From Alisma plantago-aquatica (Eukaryota > Streptophyta > Magnoliopsida > Alismatales > Alismataceae), in assembly GCA_963693085.1 (NCBI GenBank), contig OY856413.1, positions 546,897,879 through 546,961,878 of the forward strand: a stretch of 64,000 bases of DNA, in the 5' to 3' direction. Shown one piece after another: positions 47,601-60,032 of this stretch (position 1 is its first letter; each line of letters starts with the position of its first letter). The position numbers and the translations under genes were made by a program. Under the pieces are notes generated by a model. The model was not told the DNA's origin and made no database searches. It saw nothing but the letters and a program-made list of their open reading frames with translations.

Positions 47601-48049
47601 CTTATCTCTTACATGGGAAGACGTTTATTTTGATGTCCCTTAATCTTTATAAATTGCTCAAGTTTGCTTTTTAGTATGCACATACCAGCCTTTGCTGATG
47701 TCTCCTTTTGTTTCTCTTTTGCTAGGGTATGCTTCCAACCCTAGGTGGAAGACTCGGATGCATGGGCATGTTGACCTGGATGTAGTTTGTGATGATGAAG
47801 GTTGGAGACAATCTTGAGGTGGTTTAGATTTCCTCTACATGGATCCCTATGTTGTAAGTTTAAGATGTTCCCTTGTTTTATAATTGAATAGTCAAATATT
47901 TTCTTCCACTGCTATACATTGGTCTTTTGATTACCATTATATAAAGATATGAAAATTTTACACCCACTCCAAGATACCTTGAAGGTATGTTTGGACTGGA
48001 CGTTTTATTTTTCAAATTTTTAGTAGAGAAGCGGCTTCACTTCTTTACA
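44686..48049 (+). repeat. Array B LTR copy B2 (3,364 bp)
   Basis: Near-identical to the other copies; closest to B3 at sampled sites (GTGTTATTAAATGC, GTAAAAACAAATTC, TTGGCGGTGAG). TATA box 45756-45763; CT microsatellite near 46535; antisense ORF 45420-45806. Confidence 0.93.
45806..45979 (+). other. 57-codon ORF downstream of TATA box (copy B2)
   Basis: Starts at the first ATG after the TATA box (50 bp downstream) and runs 57 codons: begins MAALDSIALQLLL, has a Gly-rich middle and ends LVCLI-stop. The same length is kept in B3 (49840-50013); shortened by nonsense changes in B1 and B4. A comparable ORF with the LQLLL block follows the TATA box of the solo LTR (61613-61741). It could be a small leader peptide or chance. 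Confidence 0.35.
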
Positions 48050-48719
48050 ACATGGTATCAGAGCCCATGGTAGTCGGAATCTGACTATTTCAATTTTGTC
48101 TCCCTCTAGAACCCTTGACTTAGTTAGTTACCTTTAAGTGAGATGTTGACCCTAGATTTGATCAATGATGATCTTCTTATGCAATAAGGCTCAGTTTGAG
48201 GATGAGATTAAGAAGTCTTAATATGGAAAAGTTGTGACTTGGTTTTAGCATTGAGTTTTGGCCAACTATTTGTTTTCACCTCGCAATGATTCTTATCTCC
48301 AAAAAATATTTTCATTATACTACTATACATACAAAAAATTTCTCAGATTTATCGATGTTTCTTGAACTAAGTCACAATGAAGAGAAACTCTAGTTGAGTA
48401 GAATCTAACCCTAGTTTTGTGACTAGGAGTTTATATAATGGTGTAGATGACCTACCCTATGACTTTTTGGATGTTCATGATGGGATGATAGGTTAGAGAC
48501 ACAAGGATCTAAAACTCAACCCTATATGGTGACTTTTAGTTGGATACCTAAAAAACATATAAATCTCTAAAACTTTCTCACTAATTGATGTGGGTAGCTC
48601 TAAAAAGTTGTTTAGTTTGACTTGTTAGGTTGAACCGTTTAAGGGGTGGAGAGTATTTAGTGATTGATGTTTGAATCTATAGATTTCGAGGACGAAATCC
48701 TTTTTAAGGGGTGGAGTGT
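48050..48719 (+). mobile_element. Array B internal segment 2 (670 bp, non-coding)
   Basis: Same content as segment 1: primer site 48053-48064, paired PPT motifs 48641-48651 and 48706-48716. Point differences only. Confidence 0.88.
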
Positions 48720-51700
48720 TGTAACATACCGTACCTTGGACCCTACCTTGGAAGTTTGACCTTTTGGGTTTGAACAAACAAGGTTGAGGTTAGGATGATC
48801 CTAATAATATAATGCATGAATAATGTAATATAATATGTCATATAATTCATTTGGTGATAATAAAATGATAAATAACTTAATTTCATGCATAATATGGTTA
48901 TGGGCCTCTAATTGGCCAGATGATATAACTCATATAAGGAAATCTCAAAAGTAAAAACAAATTCAAAATTCGTAATCTACACATCAAAATAAGGCTACAT
49001 GTCAATTTTCATCTAATTTGGATAACTTTGTAATAACATGGTATGTTTAGGAGAGAGAAAGTTGATAAAATGCATTAATGCTCAATAATATAATTTATGA
49101 CACCAAAAGTTGGAATTAAAGGCAAATTCGTATTCAATACATCTTAAGTTAATTTGTGGATGAAGTTTCACTTAACTTGAATAATCTATGTGTTATTAAA
49201 TGCATCAAGAAAGAGAAACAAAGAAATTATTAAATTACATATCTAATGTTTCCAAAAGTAAAATCTAATTGGAGTTTCGGAATCTACATGTTTAACTTAA
49301 CTAGTGTGTCAAGTTTGGTTTAATTTGGATAAGTTTTGGACCCCTAAAAGAGGAAAGATAAAAAATACATTAATTGCAATGTCACTTTAATCCTAATCAC
49401 ATTGGGACTATAGTTTCCAAATTATATGCTGTTACGCGGCTTGGATTTTTATTTCATCTTATTTCGGCCTGATCGGAAGGCTCCCTTTTAATCTCGAATT
49501 TTGCAGATTCAATCAACGGATCTGGACCCTCCTCCTTCACCCACCTAGAATGACTCAAACTCGGATTTCTCCGAATAGAGGCAGACAATTTCTGTGGCTT
49601 AGATCTCTTTCCCCTTTTCTCCCCATGGATTTCTGGCTTTCTTTTCACAATCCTCACTTCTTTCCCATTTTGGAAATCCCTACTTTGATGGGGAATCCTT
49701 CTCTCAATCACCCAGTCGACGAGAAGCTTCCCCTGCCTCCCATATTTCCTTCTCTGCACGGTTTTCCCGTGGAACCCTAACTCCACTCCTATAAATAGGG
49801 CCTCCCCAATGATCCTCAAGCACCCTGTGATCATCTCCAATGGCCGCTTTGGACTCGATCGCCCTGCAACTGCTGCTCCCTTATCCGACTATCTGGCTTG
49901 TCACCGACGACTTCGGCGGTGGTCTCCTAGGGCTCGGTGGTGGCTTCTCTTGGTCGGGTTTGACTCTTGGAGGCATAGGCGATCTACAGGGGTTCTTGGT
50001 TTGCTTGATTTGAGGGTATAGTAGTTTCTCCTCTTTCTTCTGGTTTTTTACCTTCTCCGTGATCGGCGACTACTGTTTCACCTTTACACTTGCCGACTCT
50101 ACCGTTGGTCCTGATTTTGGATGGTTGTTCTTTCCCCACCATTGGTTTGAGTTTTCTTCAACCTGTTCTTTCTGCCTGGGATTTTTGGTTCCTTCGGTAA
50201 TGGCGAAGAGCCTATCTCAGGCTGTAGTCGGCCCTTCTCTCTACGGTTTGGCTCGTTGAGTTTGGCAGAATCTTGGGAACAAAGTTCCTTTAGGCACTTT
50301 TGCCTGGTTTCCCTTTGATCGAGTTCTGGAACTCAAAGATCACCTCGCTATGCACTGGTTTTGCATAGTGTTCGTAGGGGAACAAGGTCCTGTATGGTTT
50401 TCCTTCTTTACCCTTCCTCTTTTCTTCTGTCATTAGTTTTTCGTCTAGGGGCTTTTTCATCTTTTCGCTGGGTATTCTCTCTTTTGAGTTTGCACCTAGA
50501 TCGGCTGATGTGTTTGAGTGGCCAACCGAGTTGGCCGAATCTGATTGGGCTAACTCAGAGCCGCGACCCTCTCTCTCTCTCTCTCTCCTCTGGTTTTCTA
50601 TTTTGCAATTTCCCAATTGGTCGATGCTTAAAAATTCATAACTAATTATCTGTAAGTCAAAAAAATATGATAAAATATGTTTTGGACTCCTAATGACATA
50701 TACTAAAATATTATATGGTTTTTATAACCTAATTCACATATAATAAAAAGGTGGTTTTTAGGGTTTTGAATAATTGATGGAAACCTAACCCTAATTCGAC
50801 ATATATGCTTCATAGGTTCTTTGGATGCCTAGGCTTGGACCTAGATGTGCCTTTGGATTGTTTGAATCTGATGTTGAGGTATGTTTGCATCCCCAATTAT
50901 TCTTTTGGGCAATTAATCTATGTTTCACCTTTCTCTTGGTTCTATGGACAATAGCCTATACACATTGCTCTTTTCTTTTGAAATCATGCTTTATGTGAAG
51001 TATCTTATTTTATTATTGATCTTGTGATCATGGATATTCTCTTGGAATCTTATCTTGTTGCCTTTGTGCAATTTGGACTTTTGATATTATATGACCACCG
51101 TGATGTGGATTTTTACTTGTTGATATGTGCCCACTTTGAAGTGGATGATTATATGTATGTGTTGTCCATTGTGTGATGGCAACATTGTACAATTCTGACT
51201 ATACTTTCTACTTGCCTCTACATTAAACATGCTATGTGATTCAATAGAACTAGAGTAGTTTAATTGCATTGGTTTTGTTTATAGAAGATGTGATATTTCC
51301 TGCTCTTTTTGGGACGGTAAGGAACCTCATACCCAGGGCAAGTTGGGTGTCTTGACCCATTTTATATATATTTGGGAGTTTGGCGGTGAGTCATTCTCTA
51401 TCAGGTTTGCAAGGATGTGAAGCCTTGGCCGCCAATTGTGTTTATATTGTTCTAGGGCTATGTTTATCTCACATGCATGCATGATATTGATTGTGAGGTG
51501 TGTGCCCTACTTGTGCTATGTTTCCCACCATGGTAGTGGATGTTATATGGCACAATCCTTTTATATGTTGTTTTTGGAAAGTATCCTCTTTTATCAATTT
51601 ATGATGTTTTTTTCTTTTATGCCCGTGTGGGTAGTCCTTATCTCTTACATGGGAAGACTTTTATTTTGATGTCCCTTAATCTTTATAAATTGCTCAAGTT

Positions 51701-52085
51701 TGCTTTTTAGTATGCACATACCAGCCTTTGCTGATGTCTCCTTTTGTTTCTCTTTTACTGGGGTATGCTTCCAACCCTAGGTGGAAGACTCGGATGCATG
51801 GGCATGTTGACCTGGATGTAGTTTGTGATGATGAAGGTTGGAGACAATCTTGAGGTGGTTTAGATTTCCTCTACATGGATCCCTATGTTGTAAGTTTAAG
51901 ATGTTCCCTTGTTTTATAATTGAATAGTCAAATATTTTCTTCCGCTGCTATACATTGGTCTTTTGATTACCATTATATAAAGATATGAAAATTTTACACC
52001 CACTCCAAGATACCTTGAAGGTATGTTTGGACTGGACGTTTTATTGTTCAAATTTTTAGTAGAGAAGTGGCTTCACTTCTTTACA
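48720..52085 (+). repeat. Array B LTR copy B3 (3,366 bp)
   Basis: Near-identical to B2. TATA box 49790-49797; antisense ORF 49454-49840; 57-codon ORF 49840-50013; CT microsatellite near 50570-50587. Confidence 0.93.
49840..50013 (+). other. 57-codon ORF downstream of TATA box (copy B3)
   Basis: Same start, length and end as the B2 form; differs at a few residues (LGGGFS for LDDGFS; GDLQG for GELHG). Confidence 0.35.
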
Positions 52086-52755
52086 ACATGGTATCAGAGC
52101 CCATGGTAGTCGGAATCTGACTATTTCAATTTTGTCTCCCTCTAGAACCCTTGACTTAGTTAGTTACCTTTAAGTGAGATGTTGACCCTAGATTTGATCA
52201 ATGATGATCTTCTTATGCAATAAGGCTCATTTTGAGGATGAGATTAAGAAGTCTTAATATGGAAAAGTTGTGACTTGGTTTTAGCATTGAGTTTTAGCCA
52301 ATTATTTGTTTTCACCTCGCAATGATTCTTATCTCCAAAAATTATTTTCATTATACTACTATACATACAAAAAATTTCTCAGATTTATCGATGTTTCTTG
52401 AACTAAGTCACAATGAAGAGAAACTCTAGTTGAGTAGAATCTAACCCTAGTTTTGTGACTAGGAGTTTATATAATGGTGTAGATGACCTACCCTATGACT
52501 TTTTGGATGTTCATGATGGGATGATAGGTTAGAGACACAAGGATCTAAAACTCAACCCTAGATGGTGACTTTTAGTTGGATACCAAAAAAACATATACAT
52601 TTCTAAAACTTTCTCACTAATTGATGTGGGTAGCTCTAAAAAGTTGTTTAGTTTGACTTGTTAGGTTGAACCCTTTAAGGGGTCGAGAGTATTTAGTGAT
52701 TGATGTTTGAATCTATAGATTTCGAGGATGAAATCCTTTTTAAGCGGTGGAGTGT
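52086..52755 (+). mobile_element. Array B internal segment 3 (670 bp, non-coding)
   Basis: Primer site 52089-52100 intact; both polypurine motifs carry a base change (see 44607 entry). No coding content. Confidence 0.88.
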
Positions 52756-55700
52756 TGTAACATACCGTACGTTGGACCCTACCTTGGAAGTTTGACCTTT
52801 TGGGTTTGACCAAACAAGGTTGAGGTTAGGATGATCCTAATAATATAATGCATGAATAATGTAATATAATATGTCATATAATTCATTTGGTGATAATAAA
52901 ATGATAAATAACTTAATTTCATGCATAATATGGTTATGGTCCTCTAATGGGCCAGATGATATAACTCATATAAGGAAATCTCAAAAGTGAAAACAAACTC
53001 AAAATTCGTAATCTACACATCAAAATAAGGCTACATGTCAATTTTCATCTAATTTGGAAAACTTTGTAATAACATGGTATGTTTAGGAGAGAGAAAGTTG
53101 ATAAAATGAATTAATGCTCAATAATATAATTTATGACACCAAAAGTTGGAATTAAAGGCAAATTCATATTCAATACATCTTAAGTTAATTTGTGGATGAA
53201 GTTTCACCTAACTTGGATAATCTATGTGTCATTAAATGCATAAAGAAAGAGAAGCAAAGAATATATTAAATTACATATCTAATGTTTCCAAAAGTAAAAT
53301 CTAATTGGAATTTCAGAATCTACATGTTTAACTTAACTTGTTTGTCAAGTTTGGTTTAATTTGGATATGTTTTGGACCCCTAAAAGAGGAAAGATAAAAA
53401 AATACATTAATTGCAATGTCACTTTAATCCTAATGACATTGGGACTTTAGTTTCCAAATTATATGCGGTTACGCGGCTTGGATTTTTATTTCCTCTTATT
53501 TCGGCCTGATCGGATGGCTCCCTTTTAATCTCAGATTTTGCGGATTCAATCAACGGATCTGGACCCTCCTCCTTCACCCGCCTAGTTTGACTTAAACTCG
53601 GATTTCTCCGAATAGCGGTAGGCAATTTCTGTGGCTTAGATCTCTTTCCCCTTTTCTCCCCATGGATTTCTAGCTTTCTTTTCACAATCCTCGCTTCTTT
53701 CCCGTTTTGAAAATCCCTACATTTATGGGGAATCCTTCTCTCAATCGCCCAGTCGATGAGAAGCTTCCCCTGCCTCCCCCGTTTCCTTCTTTGCGAGGTT
53801 TTCCCATGGAACCCTAACTCCACTCCTATACATAGGGCCTCCCCAATGATCCTCAAGCACCCTGTGATCATCTCCAATGGCCGTTTTGGACTCGATCACC
53901 CTGCAACTGCTGCTCCCTTCTCCGACTATCTAGTTCGTCACCAGCGACTTCGACGGTGGTCTCCTAGGGTCAGTGGTGGCTTCTCTTGTTCGGGTTCGAC
54001 TCCTGGAGGCATAGGCGAGCTACAGGGGTTCTTGGTTTGCTTGATTTGAAGGTACAATAGTTTCACCTCTTTCTTCTGGTTTTTGACCTTCTTGGTGATC
54101 GGAGACTACTGGTTCACCTTTATGCTTGCACACTCGACCATTGGTTCTGATTTTTGATGGTTGTTCTTTCCCCACCATTGGTTTTAGTTTTCTGCAACCC
54201 GTTCTTTCTTCCTGGGATTTTTTGTTCCTTTAGTAATGGCGGATAGCCTATCTCAGGCAATAGTCGGCCATTCTCTCTGCGGTTTGGCTCGTTGAGTCTG
54301 GCAGAATCTTGGGAACAAAGTTCCTTTAGGAACTTTTGCCTAGTTTCCCTTGGATCGAGTTCTAGAACTTGAAGACCACCTCGCTATGCACTGGTTTCGT
54401 GTAGTGTTCGCAGGGGAACTAGGTCCTGTATGGTTTTCCTTATTTACCTTTCCTCTTTTCTTCTGTCATTAGTTTTTCATCTAGGGGCTTTTTCATCTTT
54501 TCGCTGGGTCTTCTCTCTTTTGAGTTTGCACCTAGATCGGCTGATGTGTTTAAGTGGCCAGCCGAGTTGGCCAGATCTGATTGGGCCAACTCAAAGCCGC
54601 GACCCTCTCTCTCTCTCACCTCTGGTTTTCTATTTTGCAATTTCTTGATTGGTCGATGCTTAAAAATTCATAACTAATTATCTATAAGTTAGAAAAATAT
54701 GATAAAATATGTTTTGGACTCCTAATGACATATACTAAAATATTATATGGTTTTGATAACCTAATTCATATATAATAAAAAGGTGGTTTTTAGGGTTTTG
54801 AATAATTGATGGAAACCTAACTCTAATTCCACATATATGCTTAATAGGTTCTTTGGATGCATAGGCTTGGACCTAGATGTGCCTTTGGATCATTTGAATC
54901 TGATGTTGAGGTATGTTTGCATCCCCAATTATTCTTTTAAGAAATTAATCTATGTTTCATCTTTCTCTTGGTCCTATGGACAATAGCCTATACACATTGC
55001 TCTTTTCTTTTGAAATCATGCTTCATGTGAAGTACCTTATTTTATTACTGATCTTGTGATCATGGATATTCTCTTGGAATCTTATCTTGTTGTCTTTGTG
55101 CAATTTGGACTTTTGATATTATATGCCCACTGTGATGTGGATTTTTACTTGTTGATATGTGCCCACTTTGAAGTGGATGATTATATGTATGTGTTGTCCA
55201 TTGTGTGATGGCAACATTGTATAATTCTGACTATACTTTCTACTTGCCTCTACATTAAACATGTTATGTGATTCAGTAGCACTAGAGTAGTGTAATTGCA
55301 TTGTTTTTGTTTATAGTAGATGTGATATTACCTGCTCTTTTTGGGACGGCAAGGAACCTCGTACCCACGGCAAGATGTGTGCCTTGAACCATTTTATATA
55401 TATTTGGGAGTTTGTGGTGAGTCATTCTCTATCAGGTTTGCAAGGATGTGAAGCCTTGGCCGCCAATTGTGTTTATATTGTTCTAGGGCTATGTTTATCT
55501 CACATGCATGCATGATATTGATTGTGGGGTGTGTGCCCTACTTGTGTTTTGTTTCCCACCATGGTAGTGGATGTTATATGGCACAATCCTTTTATATGTT
55601 GTTTTTGGCAAGTATCCTCTTTTATCAAGTTATGATGTTTCTTTTCTTTTATGCCCGTGTGGGTAGTCCTTATCTCTTGCATGGGAAGCCTTTTATTTTG

Positions 55701-56115
55701 ATGTCCCTTAATCTTTATAAATTGCTCAAGTTTGCTTTTTAGTATGCACATACCAGCCGTTGCTGATGTCTCCTTTTGTTTCTCTTTTGCTGGGGTATGC
55801 TTCCAACCCTAGGTGGAAGACTCGAATGCATGGCATGTTGACCTGGATGTAGTTTGTGATGATGAAGGTTGGAGACAATCTTGAGGTGGTTTAGATTTCC
55901 TCTACATGGATCCTTATGTTGTAAGTTTAAGATGTTCCGTTGTTTTATAATTGAATAGTCAAAATTTTCTTCCGCTTCTATACATTGGTCTTTTGATTAC
56001 CATTATATAAATATTTGAAAATTTTACACCCACTCCAAGATACCTTGAAGGTATGTTTGGAATGGAGGTTTTATTCTTCAAATTTTTAGTAGAGAAGTGG
56101 TTTCACTTCTTTATA
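52756..56115 (+). repeat. Array B LTR copy B4 (3,360 bp), outer right
   Basis: The most divergent copy: TATA box changed to TATACATA (53827-53834), the short ORF at 53877 broken by TAG, and the terminal TTTACA changed to TTTATA. Homology to the other copies stops exactly here and no primer site follows, so this is the true outer end of the array. Antisense ORF 53419-53877. Confidence 0.9.
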
Positions 56116-56120
56116 GAATC
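56116..56120. repeat. Right target-site duplication of array B (GAATC)
   Basis: One mismatch to GAATT at 40646-40650. The position relative to the mutated LTR end (TTTATA) is as expected. Confidence 0.55.
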
Positions 56121-56690
56121 ACATTATATGGATTCCAAGGAAATAAACAAAGGAGCCAAATAGAAAACAAGCTTCATGAGATAATCCAAAACAAAGTTGA
56201 CAACATGATTCCACATCTATGCAACAAGTTGCACCCAAAAATAAGAAATCCATATAGGTGATATAGAGAGAGCCTGAAGATGTTAGTGATGATGTCATCT
56301 TGCAATTGCTATAAGAATTTGACACTGCCATGTGTTAATCCCTATCCAATGAGAAATTCACATCTTTTTCTCATATAACACCTAAATTCTTAGAGGAAAA
56401 ATATATTCAAATGACCATCCATCCAACAAACTAATAGGATGGGATGCCATCTAGGTGTCTTGATCATTCACAACACAAACGGAAGGAACATTTCACATAA
56501 CTTGTGAGAAATGTTGTAACAATAGATTCATGGTTGAAAGAATCGCTTATTGTCCTAGACTGGCTAATTGACACTAGTAAACTTGATATTTATTCTTCTA
56601 TCCACCTACACTATGAAAATTATTCTGCTTCCTATGTTTTAGTAGATTGGAAATTTATTTGGAGTGGGTTTTTTTATAATAAGAACAATG
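56121..56690. other. Unassigned sequence right of array B
   Basis: About 570 bp, the right flank of the array insertion. A 95-codon + strand frame (56504-56791) and a 70-codon minus frame (56119-56331) overlie it, neither with a recognisable domain. Probably old repeat sequence. Confidence 0.35.
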
Positions 56691-57373
56691 TTATGGTATC
56701 TTGGAAACACCTGACCCCACTTGCAATGCTATTAAATTTCTTATATCTGCTATTGAAATACTTTAGCATGATGATGAAAATGATTAATTAACTAATGTAG
56801 TGTACATGAGTACAAACCACCCATAGTTTTGGGCATGAGCCTAGGGGAATGCGACCACTCTCCCCAATTATAAAAATATTAGGGTGTTTGGGAATGTGTT
56901 ACTCTCCCTCACCCAAAGGTTGAGGTTCGGTAGGTACCTTAGTACTATATTAGTTTAATGTAGTCACGTTTAATTATGCATTCAACTTGTTATTGTTTAC
57001 CTTAGTAGAAATTCTTATTGTTGTACTTTCCTCTTACACTTGAAATCTCATAGTTAGAGAAACCTTACTTTTCCATATTTTAACAGCTAAATTGTCCTTT
57101 ACCTATAATTGACACATACATTTTATCTCCTTTTGCTGGGTGACCCCAACCACCCAAAACCAAGAAGAGGGATAGGACCAGATCTTGGTGTAGCTGATCA
57201 AGTGTCCTCATTGGGAAGATAGGTTTGGGTAAAAATACCCAACTTTGGGTTAGAATGCACATACATCACTCGAGATTCCTAAAGATAATTTTTCCACCAA
57301 ATGAATGTGTCCAGGTCACTTTATCCCTAGGTACAAATTTTCATCACATATATTAGAGTTTGTAATAATTAAG
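56690..57373 (+). repeat. 3' fragment of a giant-LTR family member
   Basis: Blocks match the tail of the solo LTR at 63110-63560 in the same order: TTAATTAACTA-TGTAGTG, ACCACCCATAGTT, GGGAATGTGTTACTCTCC, TTTTGCTGGGTG, CCAACCACCCA. The left boundary is vague. Its 3' end is lost or replaced where the minus-strand chromovirus LTR begins. Confidence 0.6.
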
Positions 57374-59243
57374 TGTAAACACCCAAATTTTGGACCCTCT
57401 AAATAGACCATTGATTTTGGGCTTGAAAACTAGACCAATAGATTTGTGATATTTTTATAATGAAGAAAACATATTTATTTCTTAAATTTGGAGTTAAAAT
57501 GAATTAGTTCTCAATTTTAGGGCATTTTATATAATTAAAATGGTGTAAATATTAAATATCGAAATAGGAATGAGAATCAATACTCAAAAACCATTAAAAA
57601 ATGGATTTCTTGTGAAAAATCCTTTCCAATGAGTATTTGTTTGCATTTTTTTGATAAAGAATCGATTTATAACGAATTAAACAAAATTGACCAATCAGAA
57701 AATCTGGAAATGCCACATAGGAAGAGTTGCTTGTGAAAATGAGGGCCATGGAGGTTGGACCCATGCTGACTTGGGCTAATCGCGTGTGGCCCAGTTGCAG
57801 GTCCACGCTCACGTGGCTCTAGTCAAACGTGTCAAGGCGAGAGGGCAAAAAGGCAGAAATGCCCCTAGCAAAAAAATAAAGGGGACGAGCAAGGGTAGGA
57901 TAGGGACTTCACCACTGGGCTTCTTCCCCAGCTCGCACCTAGCCATGGCAGCAAAGTAGGTTCTGCCCATTTGGGCATTTTTGCAAACTTAAATGGAACC
58001 AAGAAGTAGGGGCCTTGAAATGAAGAGGAGAAAGATACAAACTCACCTAACCCCTCAATTGTGTTACTAGTGTCGACGAGGTCTAAGGTAACCCGCCGCT
58101 AGGCCAGAGAGGAGAGCAGTGCGGTAGTGTCTAGGTGCGGAGCCTTTGGGAAAATTGGTGTGAGGAAAAGGTCTCTAGGGTGTCGACAAAGGTGAGGGTA
58201 TCATCATACATAGTTGAGGTGGCGTGTTGAGGTGATACGGTGGTGGAGGTGAGAAAGCACAAATGACACCATTGGGCTTTTTATCTGCACTGTACCTCAC
58301 TATATGAGTGAAGGCTCAGATGAATCGGGGGAAAGAGATGAAATGAATGGTGAAGAAATCATGCAAAACAATCAAGGAATGAGTGAGAATTAAGTTGTGG
58401 AGCCAAAGGTTACTATTTGCATAACATTCGGAGGTTGAAGATGATCTGTTGACTGTAGGATGTGGGTTAGAATGCACATGAGTCATCGAATGATGCATCC
58501 ACGATGGACTCAGGCTGCCTGTCCTGCGTGATAATGATTTAAGAGTAGACTTTGGCTAAATTTTGATGCATAAATGAGATATTAATCATACTAGGATCCA
58601 CTTTATTAAAAACTTGTTTAGTACATTTGGGGGGGTCAAACATGGTCCAAATGACATCAAATTTTAACAATAGCCTAATATTAATGTCTAGATTAATGCT
58701 ATGCAATTAGATTTTTGTTTCAGACAAGATTCAACCCTTCACCACTATATTGGCCATTAATATGTGCACTAATGTATAAAATGGGTGAATTAATATGAAA
58801 AGGCTTTTTGATCAAATTTTGGGTGAATATTTGGGATAGGTAATTCAAGAGTCATGTATCACCTCATTACTCACTTTTCATGTTTTATTGCCCCATAAGA
58901 GGAGAGAAAAAGGAAAGAGGGTTATTACTCCCAATATTAACTCAACTCCATATAATTATTCATTTCTTGTCCCATTGGCCATAAAATCTTTAAATTAAAA
59001 TTATCTACTAATTATCTTTCATTTATGTAATAAACATTTCATTTTTGTGGACATTTGCAACATTACTCTTATTAAAAGTATTAATTGAGGTAATTATGCA
59101 CTAACTCCTTAAGTTTGCATGCATATTTACTCCCAGTCCCTCAATTTCCACAAAACTAACAATAAGGACAAACAGAGAAGAAACGTAAGATATCTATATG
59201 AATAGGATGGAATTTCATGTACATTGGAATTCAATTTATTACA
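57374..59243 (-). repeat. 3' LTR of the Tekay-like chromovirus (tentative ends)
   Basis: Directly follows the PPT of the pol remnant on the minus strand and starts TGTAATAAATTG in that orientation. Its orientation is supported by CTATGTGGCATTT...TTCTGATTGG (about 57685-57720, minus), matching CTACGTGGCAATTT...TTGATTGG in the solo LTR. It contains a G+C-rich promoter block (about 57720-58330). The distal end TTTACA at 57374 is less sure: the sequence there, read on the + strand, also resembles an LTR start (TGTAAACACCC-AATTTTGGA). Confidence 0.55.
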
Positions 59244-59275
59244 GCACTCCACCCGTTAAAAAGGCTTTTGTCCCC
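59244..59275 (-). other. Polypurine tract region of the chromovirus
   Basis: On the minus strand GGGGACAAAAGCC is followed by a purine stretch ending AACGGGTGGAG, 3 nt before the LTR start. It parallels GAGGACGAAATCC...AAGGGGTGGAG of array B and the array A equivalent, which ties the three together. Confidence 0.7.
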
Positions 59276-59281
59276 AAAATA

Positions 59282-60027
59282 TCAAACAAAAAGGGAAGGG
59301 TGAGTGTGTATCATCTTGTCTCTAAGTTCCCAAGTGGATTCTTCTAACCCATGATACTTCCATAAGACTTTCAATAGTTCAATCTCTTTTTTCTTCAACT
59401 ATTTCACTCGGGTGTCAAGAATTTTCACTAGTAACTCCTCATAGGTTAGATTCTCATGAATATCCATAGGTTCTATCGTGAGTACATGAGAAGGGTCTTT
59501 CACGTACTTCCTCAACATAGAGACATGAAAGACATTGTGGATCTTGTCATAACCAAGAGGAAGAGCTAGATGATATGCACACTCTCCTATCTTAGCCAAG
59601 ATCTCAAAATGTCTCACATAACAAGGACTAAGCTTGCTTTTGACTTTAGATCTTGCAATAGAGTGTATAGGCTTAACTTTCAAGAACACATAGTTTCCCA
59701 CTCAGAAGCTTACATCAGGCCTATTCTCGTCAACATACATTTTTTGGCTGTCTTGTGCGGTTTTCATATGCTTCTTAATCAACTGAACCTTCTCTATCAT
59801 CATTTGCATGTTATCAGTCTTCACTAGAGTGTGTTCTTCCACGTCATCCCAATGCAAAGGATAATGACACGGTCTACCGTATAAGGCTTCATATGAAGGC
59901 ATCCCAATGTTGACTTGGTTTGTATGCAAATTCAGCCAATGGTAGATATTTGTCCCATGCACCTCCCTAGTCCATAACACATGCACATAGCAGATCTTCC
60001 AAAATCTATACAGTTCTTTCAGACTGG
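59282..60027 (-). pseudogene. Chromovirus pol remnant: integrase C-terminal part and chromodomain
   Basis: Read on the minus strand from the solo-LTR insertion: DGQSERT, a frameshift near 59925, then MPSYEALYGRPC, VGNYVFLKV, KLSPCYVRHFEIL, LPLGYDKIHNVFHVSMLRKYV and finally a chromodomain (ELLKVLWKYHG, EESTWE, MIHTHPSLF) ending at TGA 59282-59284. In-frame stops lie at 59702-59704 (TGA before VGNYVFLKV) and 59399-59401 (TAG before the chromodomain). The order and the HNVFHVSMLRKY plus LVKVLW-type motifs are those of Tekay/Del chromoviruses, whose chromodomain directs integration to chromatin. It continues upstream at 63802 beyond the solo LTR. Confidence 0.9.
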
Positions 60028-60032
60028 CCATC
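60028..60032. repeat. Solo LTR target-site duplication, left (CCATC)
   Basis: CCATC against CCATT at 63802-63806, 4 of 5 matching. The interrupted integrase codons (HPQTN-G / DGQSE) rejoin exactly here. Confidence 0.8.

Larger units (their letters stand above)
40651..56115 (+). mobile_element. Array B: four-LTR tandem of a non-autonomous giant-LTR element
   Basis: LTR-int-LTR-int-LTR-int-LTR on the + strand with repeat periods of 4035, 4034 and 4036 bp. LTRs are about 3,365 bp (TGTAACATACC...TTTACA), internal segments exactly 670 bp. Each internal segment has a perfect tRNA-iMet primer site at its start and PPT sequences at its end, but no gag or pol. Copies are very similar, far more so than in array A. 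Related to array A through internal-segment sequence, termini and LTR blocks. Putative target-site duplication GAATT/GAATC at the outer ends only. Confidence 0.9.
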
